From Clostridiales bacterium (GTDB taxonomy: Bacteria; Bacillota; Clostridia; Saccharofermentanales; Saccharofermentanaceae), in the NCBI GenBank assembly GCA_017615755.1, contig JAFZZM010000066.1:1-54273 (forward strand): a stretch of DNA of 54,273 bases, in the 5' to 3' direction. The translations under genes and the position numbers were made by a program. The notes beneath the pieces were generated by a model. That model saw nothing but the letters and a program-made list of their open reading frames with translations, had not been told where the DNA came from and ran no database searches. Position 1 is the first letter of the stretch. Each line of letters starts with the position of its first letter. Below are positions 17,095 through 25,719 of this stretch, one piece after another.

Positions 17095-18549
17095 ATGAGT
17101 AACAAGAAAACCATCATGGCCATCGCGTTATGTGTCGCACTGGCCGCAGGCGTAGGCGGAGTCGCTTACTTCGCAGGAACAAAGAACGCAAGTGCTTCGC
17201 GGGGAAGCAATCCTGAAACGCAGCCTGACAATACCAACACGAATGCAAAGGCAAGCAATTCCTCTACTTCCAACAGTGGATCCGGCAATTCCGGAAATGC
17301 CACCGTCAGCGACCTGGCCTTGAAGATCACAGACAAAGATAAAGAAACCACCTACGATGCAAGCAAGAGCAATGAGATCAACCTCGATGACACCACCGGT
17401 GCCGTGAAGATCTCGCAGGAAGGCACCTACATCGTGACCGGCTCGACCGCCGATGGCATGATCGTGATCGATGTCGGCGAGGAAGCGGACGTGCACCTCG
17501 TACTTCGTGATGCCAAGATCAACAGCAAAAACTCTGCCGCCATCTACGTTGTATCCGCAGACGAAGTGTACATCACCCTTGAAGGCGAGAACACCCTCTC
17601 CAACGGCGGTACATACAAGGCCATTGACGAGAACGATATCGATGCCGTGATCTTCAGCAAAGATGATCTTACCATTAACGGCAGTGGAACCTTGAACATC
17701 GACACCCAGGCAGAGCACGCGATCGTATGTAAGGATGATATGGTCATCACAGGCGGCACATACAATCTCACTGCCAAGACCGATGCCATCAACACCAACG
17801 ATTCCCTGGCCATCACGTCAGGCACATTTAATATCGAGTGCGGTGACGATGCGATCCATACAGACGGCATTCTGCAGATCGACGGAGGCACCTATGAGAT
17901 CACAGCCGCAGAAGGACTGGAAGGCACCTACATCACGATCAACGACGGCACTTTCAATATCAATGCCAGCGATGATGGTATCAATGCCGCACAGAAAGTA
18001 TCAGATTACAAAGCCACACTTGTGGTCAACGGTGGCGACATCACCATCAAGATGGGCGCCGGCGATACAGACGGCATCGATTCCAACGGCGACATCTACA
18101 TCAACGGCGGCAGGATCGACATCACAGGACAGTCCACGGTCGACTATGACGGCACAGCCGAAAAGAACGGCGGCACATTGATCATCAACGGAACAGAAAC
18201 CGACACGATCCCGAACCAGTTCATGGGCGGCGGTCCCGGCGGGAGAATGGGAGGTGGCCGTGGCGGCAACGGCGACGGCAACTTCCCCGGCGGGGATGGA
18301 AACTTTCCTGGTGGCGACGGCAATTTCCCTGGAGGTGACGGTAACTTCCCGGGCGACGGAAGTTTCCCCTCTGACTGGACAATGCCTTCCGATGGAAGTT
18401 TCCCCGGTGGTGATTTCCCTTCTGACGGCAGCTTCCCAGGATTCCCGGGTGGCGGTCAGGACAACGGTCAGGGCAAGGGTCAAGGACGTGGCAACGGCAA
18501 ACCCGGTCAGCAGAACAACGGTGACAACACCAACAGCAGCAACCTCTGA
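17095..18549 (+). CDS. Secreted beta-helix protein, Cthe_2159-like carbohydrate-binding family
   Basis: A 484-residue exported protein. A basic start and hydrophobic helix (MAIALCVALAAGVGGVAYFAG) form a signal peptide or membrane anchor. A Ser/Asn/Thr spacer is followed by a repetitive parallel beta-helix (ITLEGENTLSNGG, LTINGSGTLNI, MVITGGTYNLTAKTDA, LAITSGTFNIECGDDAI, LQIDGGTYEI), the pattern of the Cthe_2159 family, whose founder binds polygalacturonate and calcium. The last ~110 residues are Gly/Asp/Phe/Pro-rich (NFPGGDG repeated). The frame opens at a GTG at 17077 that lies in the ribosome site; the ATG at 17095 follows AAAGGAG by 8 nt. It is third in the polyphosphate cluster and is probably anchored outside the cell. 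Confidence 0.85.
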   Translation: MSNKKTIMAIALCVALAAGVGGVAYFAGTKNASASRGSNPETQPDNTNTNAKASNSSTSNSGSGNSGNATVSDLALKITDKDKETTYDASKSNEINLDDTTGAVKISQEGTYIVTGSTADGMIVIDVGEEADVHLVLRDAKINSKNSAAIYVVSADEVYITLEGENTLSNGGTYKAIDENDIDAVIFSKDDLTINGSGTLNIDTQAEHAIVCKDDMVITGGTYNLTAKTDAINTNDSLAITSGTFNIECGDDAIHTDGILQIDGGTYEITAAEGLEGTYITINDGTFNINASDDGINAAQKVSDYKATLVVNGGDITIKMGAGDTDGIDSNGDIYINGGRIDITGQSTVDYDGTAEKNGGTLIINGTETDTIPNQFMGGGPGGRMGGGRGGNGDGNFPGGDGNFPGGDGNFPGGDGNFPGDGSFPSDWTMPSDGSFPGGDFPSDGSFPGFPGGGQDNGQGKGQGRGNGKPGQQNNGDNTNSSNL

Positions 18550-18558
18550 AAGAGCATC

Positions 18559-18587
18559 CTGTCATTTGGGTAGCAATCCTGTATAAT
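18559..18587 (+). promoter_or_regulatory. Promoter of the two-component genes
   Basis: CTGTCA (18559-18564), a 17-bp spacer and a perfect TATAAT (18582-18587), 32 bp before the response-regulator ATG. The -35 is weak, so activation by a regulator is possible. Read-through from the upstream cluster is also likely because no terminator is visible. Confidence 0.6.
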
Positions 18588-18619
18588 GAAGACAAGATAC
18601 CGGAAAGGAGAAAACAAAC

Positions 18620-19294
18620 ATGCGCATACTTCTTGCTGAAGATGAGAAATCGATGTCGAGAGCTTTGACCGCGATACTTACCAAAAACAACTACTCCGTT
18701 GACGCGGTCTACGATGGCGAGGATGCACTGACATACCTTCTTTCCGGCGACTATGACTGCGCGATCCTGGATGTCATGATGCCGAAGATGGACGGCTTTA
18801 CCGTTCTCCGAAAAGCACGCGAGAACAAGCTCCCTCTCCCCGTCATGATGCTGACCGCCAAGTCCCAGATCGATGACAAAGTCGAAGGCCTCGACCTCGG
18901 CGCTAACGATTACCTGACGAAGCCCTTTGAAAGCCGCGAGCTTCTGGCTCGTCTTCGCGCGATCACCAGATCCGTCACACCGGCGACTGACAACGTCCTT
19001 CGTTACGGTAACACATCCCTGAACCGCGCGAGCTTCGAACTTTCGACCGCGACCGGTCACGTCAAACTGGCAGCCAAAGAATACCAGATGATGGAATTCC
19101 TCATGGCCAATCCTGGCGTCCTCATCTCCACTGACCGCTTTATGGAAAAGGTCTGGGGACTGGATTCCGATGCAGATATCAATGTAGTGTGGACTAACCT
19201 GTCCTACTTAAGAAAGAAACTGGCATCGATCGATGCCAACATTAAGATCAAAGCCACGCGAAATGCCGGCTATTCTCTGGAGATCGACGAATGA
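18620..19294 (+). CDS. OmpR-family response regulator
   Basis: A 224-residue transcription factor activated by phosphorylation. The receiver domain has acidic residues D8 and E9, phospho-acceptor D51 (LDVMMP), T79 and K101 (TKPF). The C-terminal winged-helix DNA-binding domain covers ~125-224 (FELSTATGHVKLAAKEYQMM, then VVWTNLSYLRKKL). GGAAAGGAG precedes the ATG. It overlaps the kinase gene by 4 bp (ATGA). Direct position after the polyphosphate cluster suggests that cluster, or the three lipoproteins beyond, as targets. Confidence 0.93.
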   Translation: MRILLAEDEKSMSRALTAILTKNNYSVDAVYDGEDALTYLLSGDYDCAILDVMMPKMDGFTVLRKARENKLPLPVMMLTAKSQIDDKVEGLDLGANDYLTKPFESRELLARLRAITRSVTPATDNVLRYGNTSLNRASFELSTATGHVKLAAKEYQMMEFLMANPGVLISTDRFMEKVWGLDSDADINVVWTNLSYLRKKLASIDANIKIKATRNAGYSLEIDE

Positions 19295-20652
19295 TCAGAA
19301 AACTACGTATCCGTTTTATAATCATCACCATGGCTGCCGTCCTTCTGGTACTTCTTATCCTGATGGGCGGTATCAACCTGTCCAACTACCGGCAGGTCGT
19401 CAGCTACGGCGATGCGACACTTTCCAAACTCATGCGTAACGGCGGTACATTTCCCGAAGATCGAAGACAGCTGCCTCCGGTTGGAAATAACGAAGAGGGA
19501 CAGGACTGGGAAGGATTCGTGATCTCACAGGATGAAGATGGAAGAAAAACGACATCCGGATTCTTCTGGGAACGTGGCGGACGGGGCCGTCTGGACTCCC
19601 CTGAGCTCCCCTTCGAAACACGATATTTCAGCGTACTTCTTACTAAAGACGGCGAAATCCTCCGCACCGATACCGGCAGGATCTCGGCTGTTTCCGAAGA
19701 GCAGGCCGAAGAATATGCCTGCCGTGTTCTGAAGAAAGGAAGCACCTCCGGATTCATCGGCGATTACCGTTATCTTTCCAGCAAGGCAGACGGCCAGGGC
19801 AACTACCTCATCGTCTTCTGCGATTGCGGCTCCAATCTCACAACTTTCCGTTCCTTCTTATACACCAGTATCGTCGTCTCTCTTCTGTGCCTTGGCATGG
19901 TATTCATTCTCGTCTACTACGCTTCCGGCCGCGTGATCCGGCCGGTCGCCGAGAGCTATGAAAAACAGAAGCGCTTCATCACGGATGCGGGCCATGAGAT
20001 CAAGACTCCGCTCGCCATCATCTCCGCAGATGCAGAGGTCCTGGAAATGGAAATGGACGAAGAAAACGAGTGGGTCAGCGACATCAAGACGCAGACCAAG
20101 CGTCTGGCCGAGCTCACCTCGGACCTGATTTTCCTCTCCAAGATGGAAGAAACCAACACGGTCCTGGAAATGAAAGATCTTGATTTCTCCGCACTCACCG
20201 AATCCATGGTAAGTTCTTTTCGCTCGGTCGCGACCGCCTCTTCAAAAGAACTTCTCCCGGAGCTGACTTCGGGCATCCACATTGCAGGCGACAAGAAGTC
20301 GATCGAGTCGCTTCTGTCCATTGTCATGGATAACGCCGTGAAGTACTGTCCGGAGAATGGCAAGATCGAGGTCAAGCTCACCAAGGGCAAGCGCCACGCG
20401 CATCTTGAAGTGACAAACGATACGGAAGAAGTCATCTCTGACGAATCCGTAAAACACCTTTTCGACCGTTTCTACAGAACAGATGAGTCCAGAAACTCCA
20501 GTACAGGCGGATACGGTATCGGTCTTTCCCTGGCTAATGCCATCACGGAAAAACACAAAGGCCGCATCTCTGCGGCCAGTGGTCAGGCGCGGAAAAAATC
20601 CCTCACCATTACGATCCTTCTTCGCTTAAGCAATCCGGAATCGAATAATTGA
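19291..20652 (+). CDS. Sensor histidine kinase
   Basis: A 453-residue membrane kinase. Helix one is near residues 7-30 (FIIITMAAVLLVLLILMGG) and helix two near 190-215 (TSIVVSLLCLGMVFILVYYA), with an extracellular sensor domain of about 155 residues between them. The phospho-acceptor H box is AGHEIKTPLAI (His near 234). The ATPase has the N box MDNAVKYCPENG and a G box YGIGLSLANAI. It partners the regulator just upstream. The stop codon lies 1 bp from the stop of the converging lipoprotein gene, with no terminator visible between them. Confidence 0.93.
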   Translation: MIRKLRIRFIIITMAAVLLVLLILMGGINLSNYRQVVSYGDATLSKLMRNGGTFPEDRRQLPPVGNNEEGQDWEGFVISQDEDGRKTTSGFFWERGGRGRLDSPELPFETRYFSVLLTKDGEILRTDTGRISAVSEEQAEEYACRVLKKGSTSGFIGDYRYLSSKADGQGNYLIVFCDCGSNLTTFRSFLYTSIVVSLLCLGMVFILVYYASGRVIRPVAESYEKQKRFITDAGHEIKTPLAIISADAEVLEMEMDEENEWVSDIKTQTKRLAELTSDLIFLSKMEETNTVLEMKDLDFSALTESMVSSFRSVATASSKELLPELTSGIHIAGDKKSIESLLSIVMDNAVKYCPENGKIEVKLTKGKRHAHLEVTNDTEEVISDESVKHLFDRFYRTDESRNSSTGGYGIGLSLANAITEKHKGRISAASGQARKKSLTITILLRLSNPESNN

Positions 20653-20653
20653 T

Positions 20654-23041
20654 TTATCTCTCCTGAATGACCAGGGATGCACGGTTCTGGATGTTCTTCA
20701 TGACATCCTCTGCCGATCTTGAACCGGAAAAGTATCCCTTTGCCTCTTCCTCGATGATCTCCATGATGGACGTATCGTACGTTCTGGAGCAGTTGATGCT
20801 TTCGATTTGTTTGAAGAAATCGTCGATATCGGAAGCTTCGACCTTCATCGTAGCATCTTTCGGAGACAGCCAGCCCGACTGAATGTACTTTTCATCCTGT
20901 TTGGCCCTCTCGTTGTTACTTTCCATCACCTCTTCACACATAGCACGAAGGGCTTTACGGGAAACCGGGAATCCGGAAACACCGCTTCCGCTGCTGACTT
21001 TGTCGTAATCCAGAAATCCTCGTATTACTTCCCAAGCTCCGTCTTTCAGGGTGCTGGCCTGCGTGATACCCAGAGAACACCAGGCGACCGCACGAAGGCC
21101 TTCCCCGCTGTCATTCGGATACCCGATCAGATACGGCTCCGTATCCTTGCTTCGGAACAGCATACAGTATTCCATAAATCCGGTAATATTCTCATCTGTC
21201 AGTGCCAGAAGGCCTTCCTGGAACTTGTCGGAATTCGTGATATAGTCACCGCCGATAGCGAACATGCCGTCTCCGATGTATTCGATATCGGCACCGCTCA
21301 TATCCTCTCCGTTCACCGAGCCGTATGTGTTGGCGATCTCCAGATACTTCTTGAACGTATCGTTATTGAAATCTACTTTCTGATTCTTCGCATCGACGAA
21401 CTTATCCAAAGACATCCCCACCAGATTGGTCAGAAAATCTTCCTTCTTGATCTGCGGAAGGAATGTCACATCATCCGGGAGATTCTTCGCGATGTTCTCG
21501 AACTCGTCGAATGTCCATCCGTCTCGCTTCGGGATCAACTTGCCATTGGCAACAAAGCATTCGATTCCGAAACCCGCAGGAATGTGGAACATTTTTCCAT
21601 CTGTCTCACAGGCACGGAACACGTTATCGAAGAACTGCGAACGGTCGAGTCCCTCCGGTCCGTCGATATATGTATTCAGATCCACCATGGCCGACTCGGT
21701 GGAAAAAGGCACCCAGCCATCGAAATTCAGAAGGATGTCCGGTGGATTCTCCCCCATAAGGTCCAGAAGCACGGTATCTTCCGTTCCATCGACGCCTTCG
21801 AGTTTTTCATCGTATGCGATCAACTGGATCTTATACTTGTTACTGTGGTCCGTATTGTATTCATACACGTAATCCAGGAACGTGTCGTTGGCGTACATGG
21901 AACCGACCGTAATGATCTTCTTTCCCGCATGCGGATTCGAAGACGCTTTCGTCAAGTGGACCAGGAGCTGATCGTATCCCGCTCCGATAGAAGACTCGCT
22001 CGAAAAATCTGTTCCCAGTGCATAGTACTCATTCTCGTTTACGGGAATACATTTCGCACTCGACATGACCGACATTCTCACATCCGTATCATTCCAGTCG
22101 AAGACCTGCGTGCATTCTGCCGTCTCCGGATCGACCTTGAAGATGCCTTCTGAAGTCGAAGCATAGATGCCCTCTTTGCCCGCAACCATTGAGCCGGAAG
22201 TCAGGAACGAATCGAACTTCTTCTCTTTTAGGAACTTGCCACTCTCAATGTCCAGTTCTTTTAGCATCGCATCGGCGGAAAAAGAGCTTTCATCCATGGT
22301 ATAGTTTACAGATATCACATAGTACTTACCGTCCTGCTCATAGAGCACATCCTGGACCTGTCGCTGCGAGTCCGTTATCGTATACTTTTTCGTACCCTGC
22401 GCATCATATACGGTAAGACCTTCACCGACAGAAACAACAAAATACCCTTCCTTCGTTATCTTTAGATAGCCTTTCTCGTAAAACTCTGCTCCCGTCGTCT
22501 CAAAACGGACCTCCCGTTCCGTGTCTGTACTCCCATCGTCCTTCAAGGGACACACACGAAGATAGGTCGCATCGTGTCCGGCATACGATGCTTCCAGCAC
22601 CCATAGTTTTCCGTCTTTATCTGACGCAGCACCAAGTACCGACCAGTCGGATGTGATGTCTTTGATCAGATTTCCATCCAGATCAAAAAGCGCCTGTCCG
22701 CGTCTGTAGTATTTCTCCTGTTCCTGAAGCGTCGCATGCAGCTCATCGAAATCTTCAGGTTTTTCGTATTCCTGATAGTAATCAGCCAGGATCATTTCCC
22801 CGACAAACTCCGCTGAAAGAATACTATTGGCAGCCACAGTCTTATTCTCATCCACAGGGACCTTCAGCACAGTAGTCTTTGCCTCAAAATAGTCATCCGT
22901 CACTTCGGCCGCAGCAGCACCGCTCTTCCGTGTCGTTGACGTCGTCTTATCGCTCTCATTGTTCTTTTTCTTGCACGCGCTGAGCGGCAAAAGCATGAAC
23001 AACGCCATCAAGCAGGCTGTCATCTTTCCTGTCTTTTTCAT
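20654..23041 (-). CDS. Solute-binding lipoprotein with an N-terminal propeller-like domain
   Basis: A 795-residue lipoprotein (lipobox LSAC, Cys 23). Residues ~55-370 are strand-rich and read like a beta-propeller (QALFDLDGNLIKDI, GKLWVLEASY, GLTVYDAQGTKKY, GIYASTSEGIFKVDPE). Residues ~385-795 are an ABC solute-binding domain of the sugar-binding class (NPPDILLNFDGWVP, MFHIPAGFGIECFVANGK, GWTFDEFENIAKNLPD, FMEYCMLF, ending in IQER). This domain is paralogous to the gene at the right edge of the window. No permease or ATPase is adjacent, so it may serve as a sensor or use permeases encoded elsewhere. It lies 39 bp after the lipoprotein gene at 23081, probably in one transcript. Confidence 0.85.
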   Translation of the reverse strand: MKKTGKMTACLMALFMLLPLSACKKKNNESDKTTSTTRKSGAAAAEVTDDYFEAKTTVLKVPVDENKTVAANSILSAEFVGEMILADYYQEYEKPEDFDELHATLQEQEKYYRRGQALFDLDGNLIKDITSDWSVLGAASDKDGKLWVLEASYAGHDATYLRVCPLKDDGSTDTEREVRFETTGAEFYEKGYLKITKEGYFVVSVGEGLTVYDAQGTKKYTITDSQRQVQDVLYEQDGKYYVISVNYTMDESSFSADAMLKELDIESGKFLKEKKFDSFLTSGSMVAGKEGIYASTSEGIFKVDPETAECTQVFDWNDTDVRMSVMSSAKCIPVNENEYYALGTDFSSESSIGAGYDQLLVHLTKASSNPHAGKKIITVGSMYANDTFLDYVYEYNTDHSNKYKIQLIAYDEKLEGVDGTEDTVLLDLMGENPPDILLNFDGWVPFSTESAMVDLNTYIDGPEGLDRSQFFDNVFRACETDGKMFHIPAGFGIECFVANGKLIPKRDGWTFDEFENIAKNLPDDVTFLPQIKKEDFLTNLVGMSLDKFVDAKNQKVDFNNDTFKKYLEIANTYGSVNGEDMSGADIEYIGDGMFAIGGDYITNSDKFQEGLLALTDENITGFMEYCMLFRSKDTEPYLIGYPNDSGEGLRAVAWCSLGITQASTLKDGAWEVIRGFLDYDKVSSGSGVSGFPVSRKALRAMCEEVMESNNERAKQDEKYIQSGWLSPKDATMKVEASDIDDFFKQIESINCSRTYDTSIMEIIEEEAKGYFSGSRSAEDVMKNIQNRASLVIQER

Positions 23042-23080
23042 ACTTTTCTTTTTCCCTTTTATTCTTTTTCTTCTTACAGA

Positions 23081-25549
23081 TCAGGTATTACCGGCAGCGT
23101 CCATATTAAACAGACTTTCATCTGTACCATCTCTGAACTCCGTGAGATAGGTGGTCTTCATCTGGTCAAATTCGTTTTCTTTAAATCCGATGATCTTTCC
23201 GTCCTTGCAGAAGTAGATCACATCCACTTCATCTCTCGCATTTCCGGTCCGCAGGCCCCATTCTTCGATGATATACTCTTCTCCATCGATCGTGGCCTCA
23301 TAGGCCTGAACGAATACATCTCTTTTGTAGATCGTCAATGCAACCGGCCATCTGATCACGCCGTAACTGTTGCAAGTATTCCAGAAATGATCGTTTTTAC
23401 CGGGTTCACCAATCTCCTCCGTATTTCCCATACCCAGCTCCACGCCCGTCGTTTTCCAAACAGAATCGTATGTTTCGTCGAAAAAGTCATAAAAACGCAC
23501 AGACTCAACATAGACAAAATCCTGCTCCTTCGTGCTCACCGAAGTTTGAGTTAAGCAGATTTCTTCCCATGTCCAGAACTCGGCCGTAAAATCTTCATGC
23601 TGCTCGAGATGATCCCGGAAAGCCTGCACGACAGGGGATTCCTTGTACGTCTTCCCCTTGACGATCGTTCCGTCCAGATCCGGAAGGTTATTTTCCTTCA
23701 GCCACTCACGGAGCACGTCCTCTTTGGAACGAGATGTTCCGGTCTGGCCTGTTTTTACCACATTCTTCTTAATGTCATCAAAACGTTGATCCATATTCGT
23801 ATCAACATGTTGTGTGATGATCGAAGTCATGAGCGTCAGACCTTTTTGCAAGAAATTCTTACCCGATTCTTCTGTCCAAGGTGCTTTAGCAAACCATTTC
23901 CAACCTGCGAACGGCATGCCGTCCTTGTCGAGAAGCAAAGTCATCCTGCAATCCTCTGACGAATAGACTTCACAGTTAATATGCTCCTCTCCGTCCGTAG
24001 CCGTAAAACCATATTCGAAGGAGTAGTCTGTAATCGGATCCTGCATGAGAAGATACCGGCTTCCTCTACCCTGATAATCTGCCGCTTCTCTGTATAAATC
24101 TTGAATCGCGGATTCTCTGAAATACTTCTCCTGACCCTGCTGCACATACTCGTAATAATCGTTATAAACGCTCTCCTGGATACCGTCATTGTTATTCGTT
24201 GTGCGGAAAGTCTCTTTCTCACTATACAGAAGATTTTCTCCCTCGCGAAGGACGGAAAAATCCCAGGTCGTTGAATAGCCGAGAGAATAAGACACGCTCT
24301 GTGAATTTGCATTCTTATACTCTTTAGAAAGCTTCGGTTCGGAATAGAACGAATCCGCGTCATAAGTGATCAACTCCGCACGACGGAGTTCCGGACTAAG
24401 CTGAATCAGAGCGAGGCGTGCCAGCATCTCATCGACAAACTTATCGTTTGCCGCTTTATCCGTGACCTCAAAAGTCTGCACATCCCCATAGAGTTCCCTC
24501 GTGTAAGCCCATTTTCCTTCGCCATAGTAATAGTATCTGCTCTTGTACACATCCTGGAATTCGACACAGATCAGTTCGCCGGTCGGCAGATCCGATACTT
24601 TCTGTTTATTTGTTCCATAGTCCGCGCTGAATGCTTCCACCTCTTCCCGGAGTGCGTATGAAGTGTAAAGGTTTTCCTGAATGTAGAGTTTTTTCGCCGC
24701 TTCCTCAAATCCGGACAACGCATGCAGTGTCGTAATATAGGGAACACCGAGCATGGTATTCTCTAATTCCGCTCCAAAAGCAACCGTTTTCTGTGCATCG
24801 ACCGGAGTCTCCTGCTTGCACGTCACCACATCGACCGAGACAACAACATCATTCTTGTTATCAAGGGAAAAGTGCATGCGGACTTCAAGAACGGTGTCAC
24901 CGCTTATGGTTTTAGAATTCAGCGTATCTTCGATCTTTGTCTTTATCGTCGGATCCGTAGTCATAATGCGGAATCCCTCTTCCAGACATTCCATATACTT
25001 GTCCAGATCCATCGAGGCCAGGTCGAATTCCGGATCCGTAGTGATGGCGATCCTTTCACCAGGGAATCTGCTCAGGTTAAAGTTGTCGTCCAGGATCTTT
25101 TTGTATTTCGGATACAGATTCATCATGTTCTCACGATAAGCGTCCAAGGACATCTGCGAATATAGCGGCTCCTTGGTTTTCATGAAATCATAGCCTTCCT
25201 CGGAAAACAGAAAAGCAACATACATATCCGTCTGAAAAGGATCCGGGACATAGGTCATATTCACATTCCGATAACGACCGTTCTCCCCTATGACAGTATC
25301 GTCAAGACAGTAACCTGCTTCTTCATATTGCTCACGGATGCTCCTGAAGTAATTCTCGTCCGGCATCTCGATACTCACCTTTCCGGGAGCAGAGTTCTCG
25401 GATGCTGTGGTTTCGGTCTCGGATTGCGCGCTAGATTCTTCCGTTCCCGAAGACTCCACCTTCGTGTTTCTTTTTTTGCAGCCGGCAACAGGCAGCACCA
25501 TAGAAGCTGCCAGAAGCGCCGGCAATACTCTCTTTAAAGTCGGCTTCAT
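23081..25549 (-). CDS. Large lipoprotein, unknown family, paralog B
   Basis: An 822-residue lipoprotein (signal helix VLPALLAASMVLPVAGC, Cys 24; then a Ser/Glu/Thr spacer). GGAGGG lies 5 nt before the ATG. No known domain is recognised. It matches the gene at 25720 along its whole length: LDDNFNLSRFPGER here against LDDNYHLKERPEGR there, PFAGWKWFAKAPW against PFAGWKWNDEREDW, and a C-terminal EATIDGEEYIIEEWG against EGTIDGRAYTIEEWS. Repeated segments in strand-rich style suggest several globular domains outside the cell. A palindromic ACCGGT pair (25567-25583) lies in its leader. Confidence 0.75.
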   Translation of the reverse strand: MKPTLKRVLPALLAASMVLPVAGCKKRNTKVESSGTEESSAQSETETTASENSAPGKVSIEMPDENYFRSIREQYEEAGYCLDDTVIGENGRYRNVNMTYVPDPFQTDMYVAFLFSEEGYDFMKTKEPLYSQMSLDAYRENMMNLYPKYKKILDDNFNLSRFPGERIAITTDPEFDLASMDLDKYMECLEEGFRIMTTDPTIKTKIEDTLNSKTISGDTVLEVRMHFSLDNKNDVVVSVDVVTCKQETPVDAQKTVAFGAELENTMLGVPYITTLHALSGFEEAAKKLYIQENLYTSYALREEVEAFSADYGTNKQKVSDLPTGELICVEFQDVYKSRYYYYGEGKWAYTRELYGDVQTFEVTDKAANDKFVDEMLARLALIQLSPELRRAELITYDADSFYSEPKLSKEYKNANSQSVSYSLGYSTTWDFSVLREGENLLYSEKETFRTTNNNDGIQESVYNDYYEYVQQGQEKYFRESAIQDLYREAADYQGRGSRYLLMQDPITDYSFEYGFTATDGEEHINCEVYSSEDCRMTLLLDKDGMPFAGWKWFAKAPWTEESGKNFLQKGLTLMTSIITQHVDTNMDQRFDDIKKNVVKTGQTGTSRSKEDVLREWLKENNLPDLDGTIVKGKTYKESPVVQAFRDHLEQHEDFTAEFWTWEEICLTQTSVSTKEQDFVYVESVRFYDFFDETYDSVWKTTGVELGMGNTEEIGEPGKNDHFWNTCNSYGVIRWPVALTIYKRDVFVQAYEATIDGEEYIIEEWGLRTGNARDEVDVIYFCKDGKIIGFKENEFDQMKTTYLTEFRDGTDESLFNMDAAGNT

Positions 25550-25620
25550 AAATACCCTCCAACTCTACCGGTCAAAAACCGGTTCATCTCTTCTTCCGAA
25601 TTTATAGTAGCACGAGGGGT

Positions 25621-25646
25621 AAAAAAAAGATGACATTTCTGTCATC
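25621..25646 (-). terminator. Terminator of the lipoprotein gene at 25720
   Basis: GATGACA (25629-25635) and TGTCATC (25640-25646) with a 4-nt loop, followed on the minus strand by eight T (25628-25621). It separates the two lipoprotein paralogs into different transcripts. A TATAAA at 25606-25601 may be the next -10. Confidence 0.9.
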
Positions 25647-25719
25647 TTCTTTTCGTTATGATGTCTTTCTTCGCAAGATGCTTGTCTTCGCTGTGCGGGC
25701 ATAATAATTTACTGAATAA

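Noticed and set aside
20640..20660. A missing gene or terminator between the convergent kinase and lipoprotein genes
   Set aside because: The stop codons are 1 bp apart with both frames intact. No inverted repeat is visible, so overlapping transcripts are simply likely.
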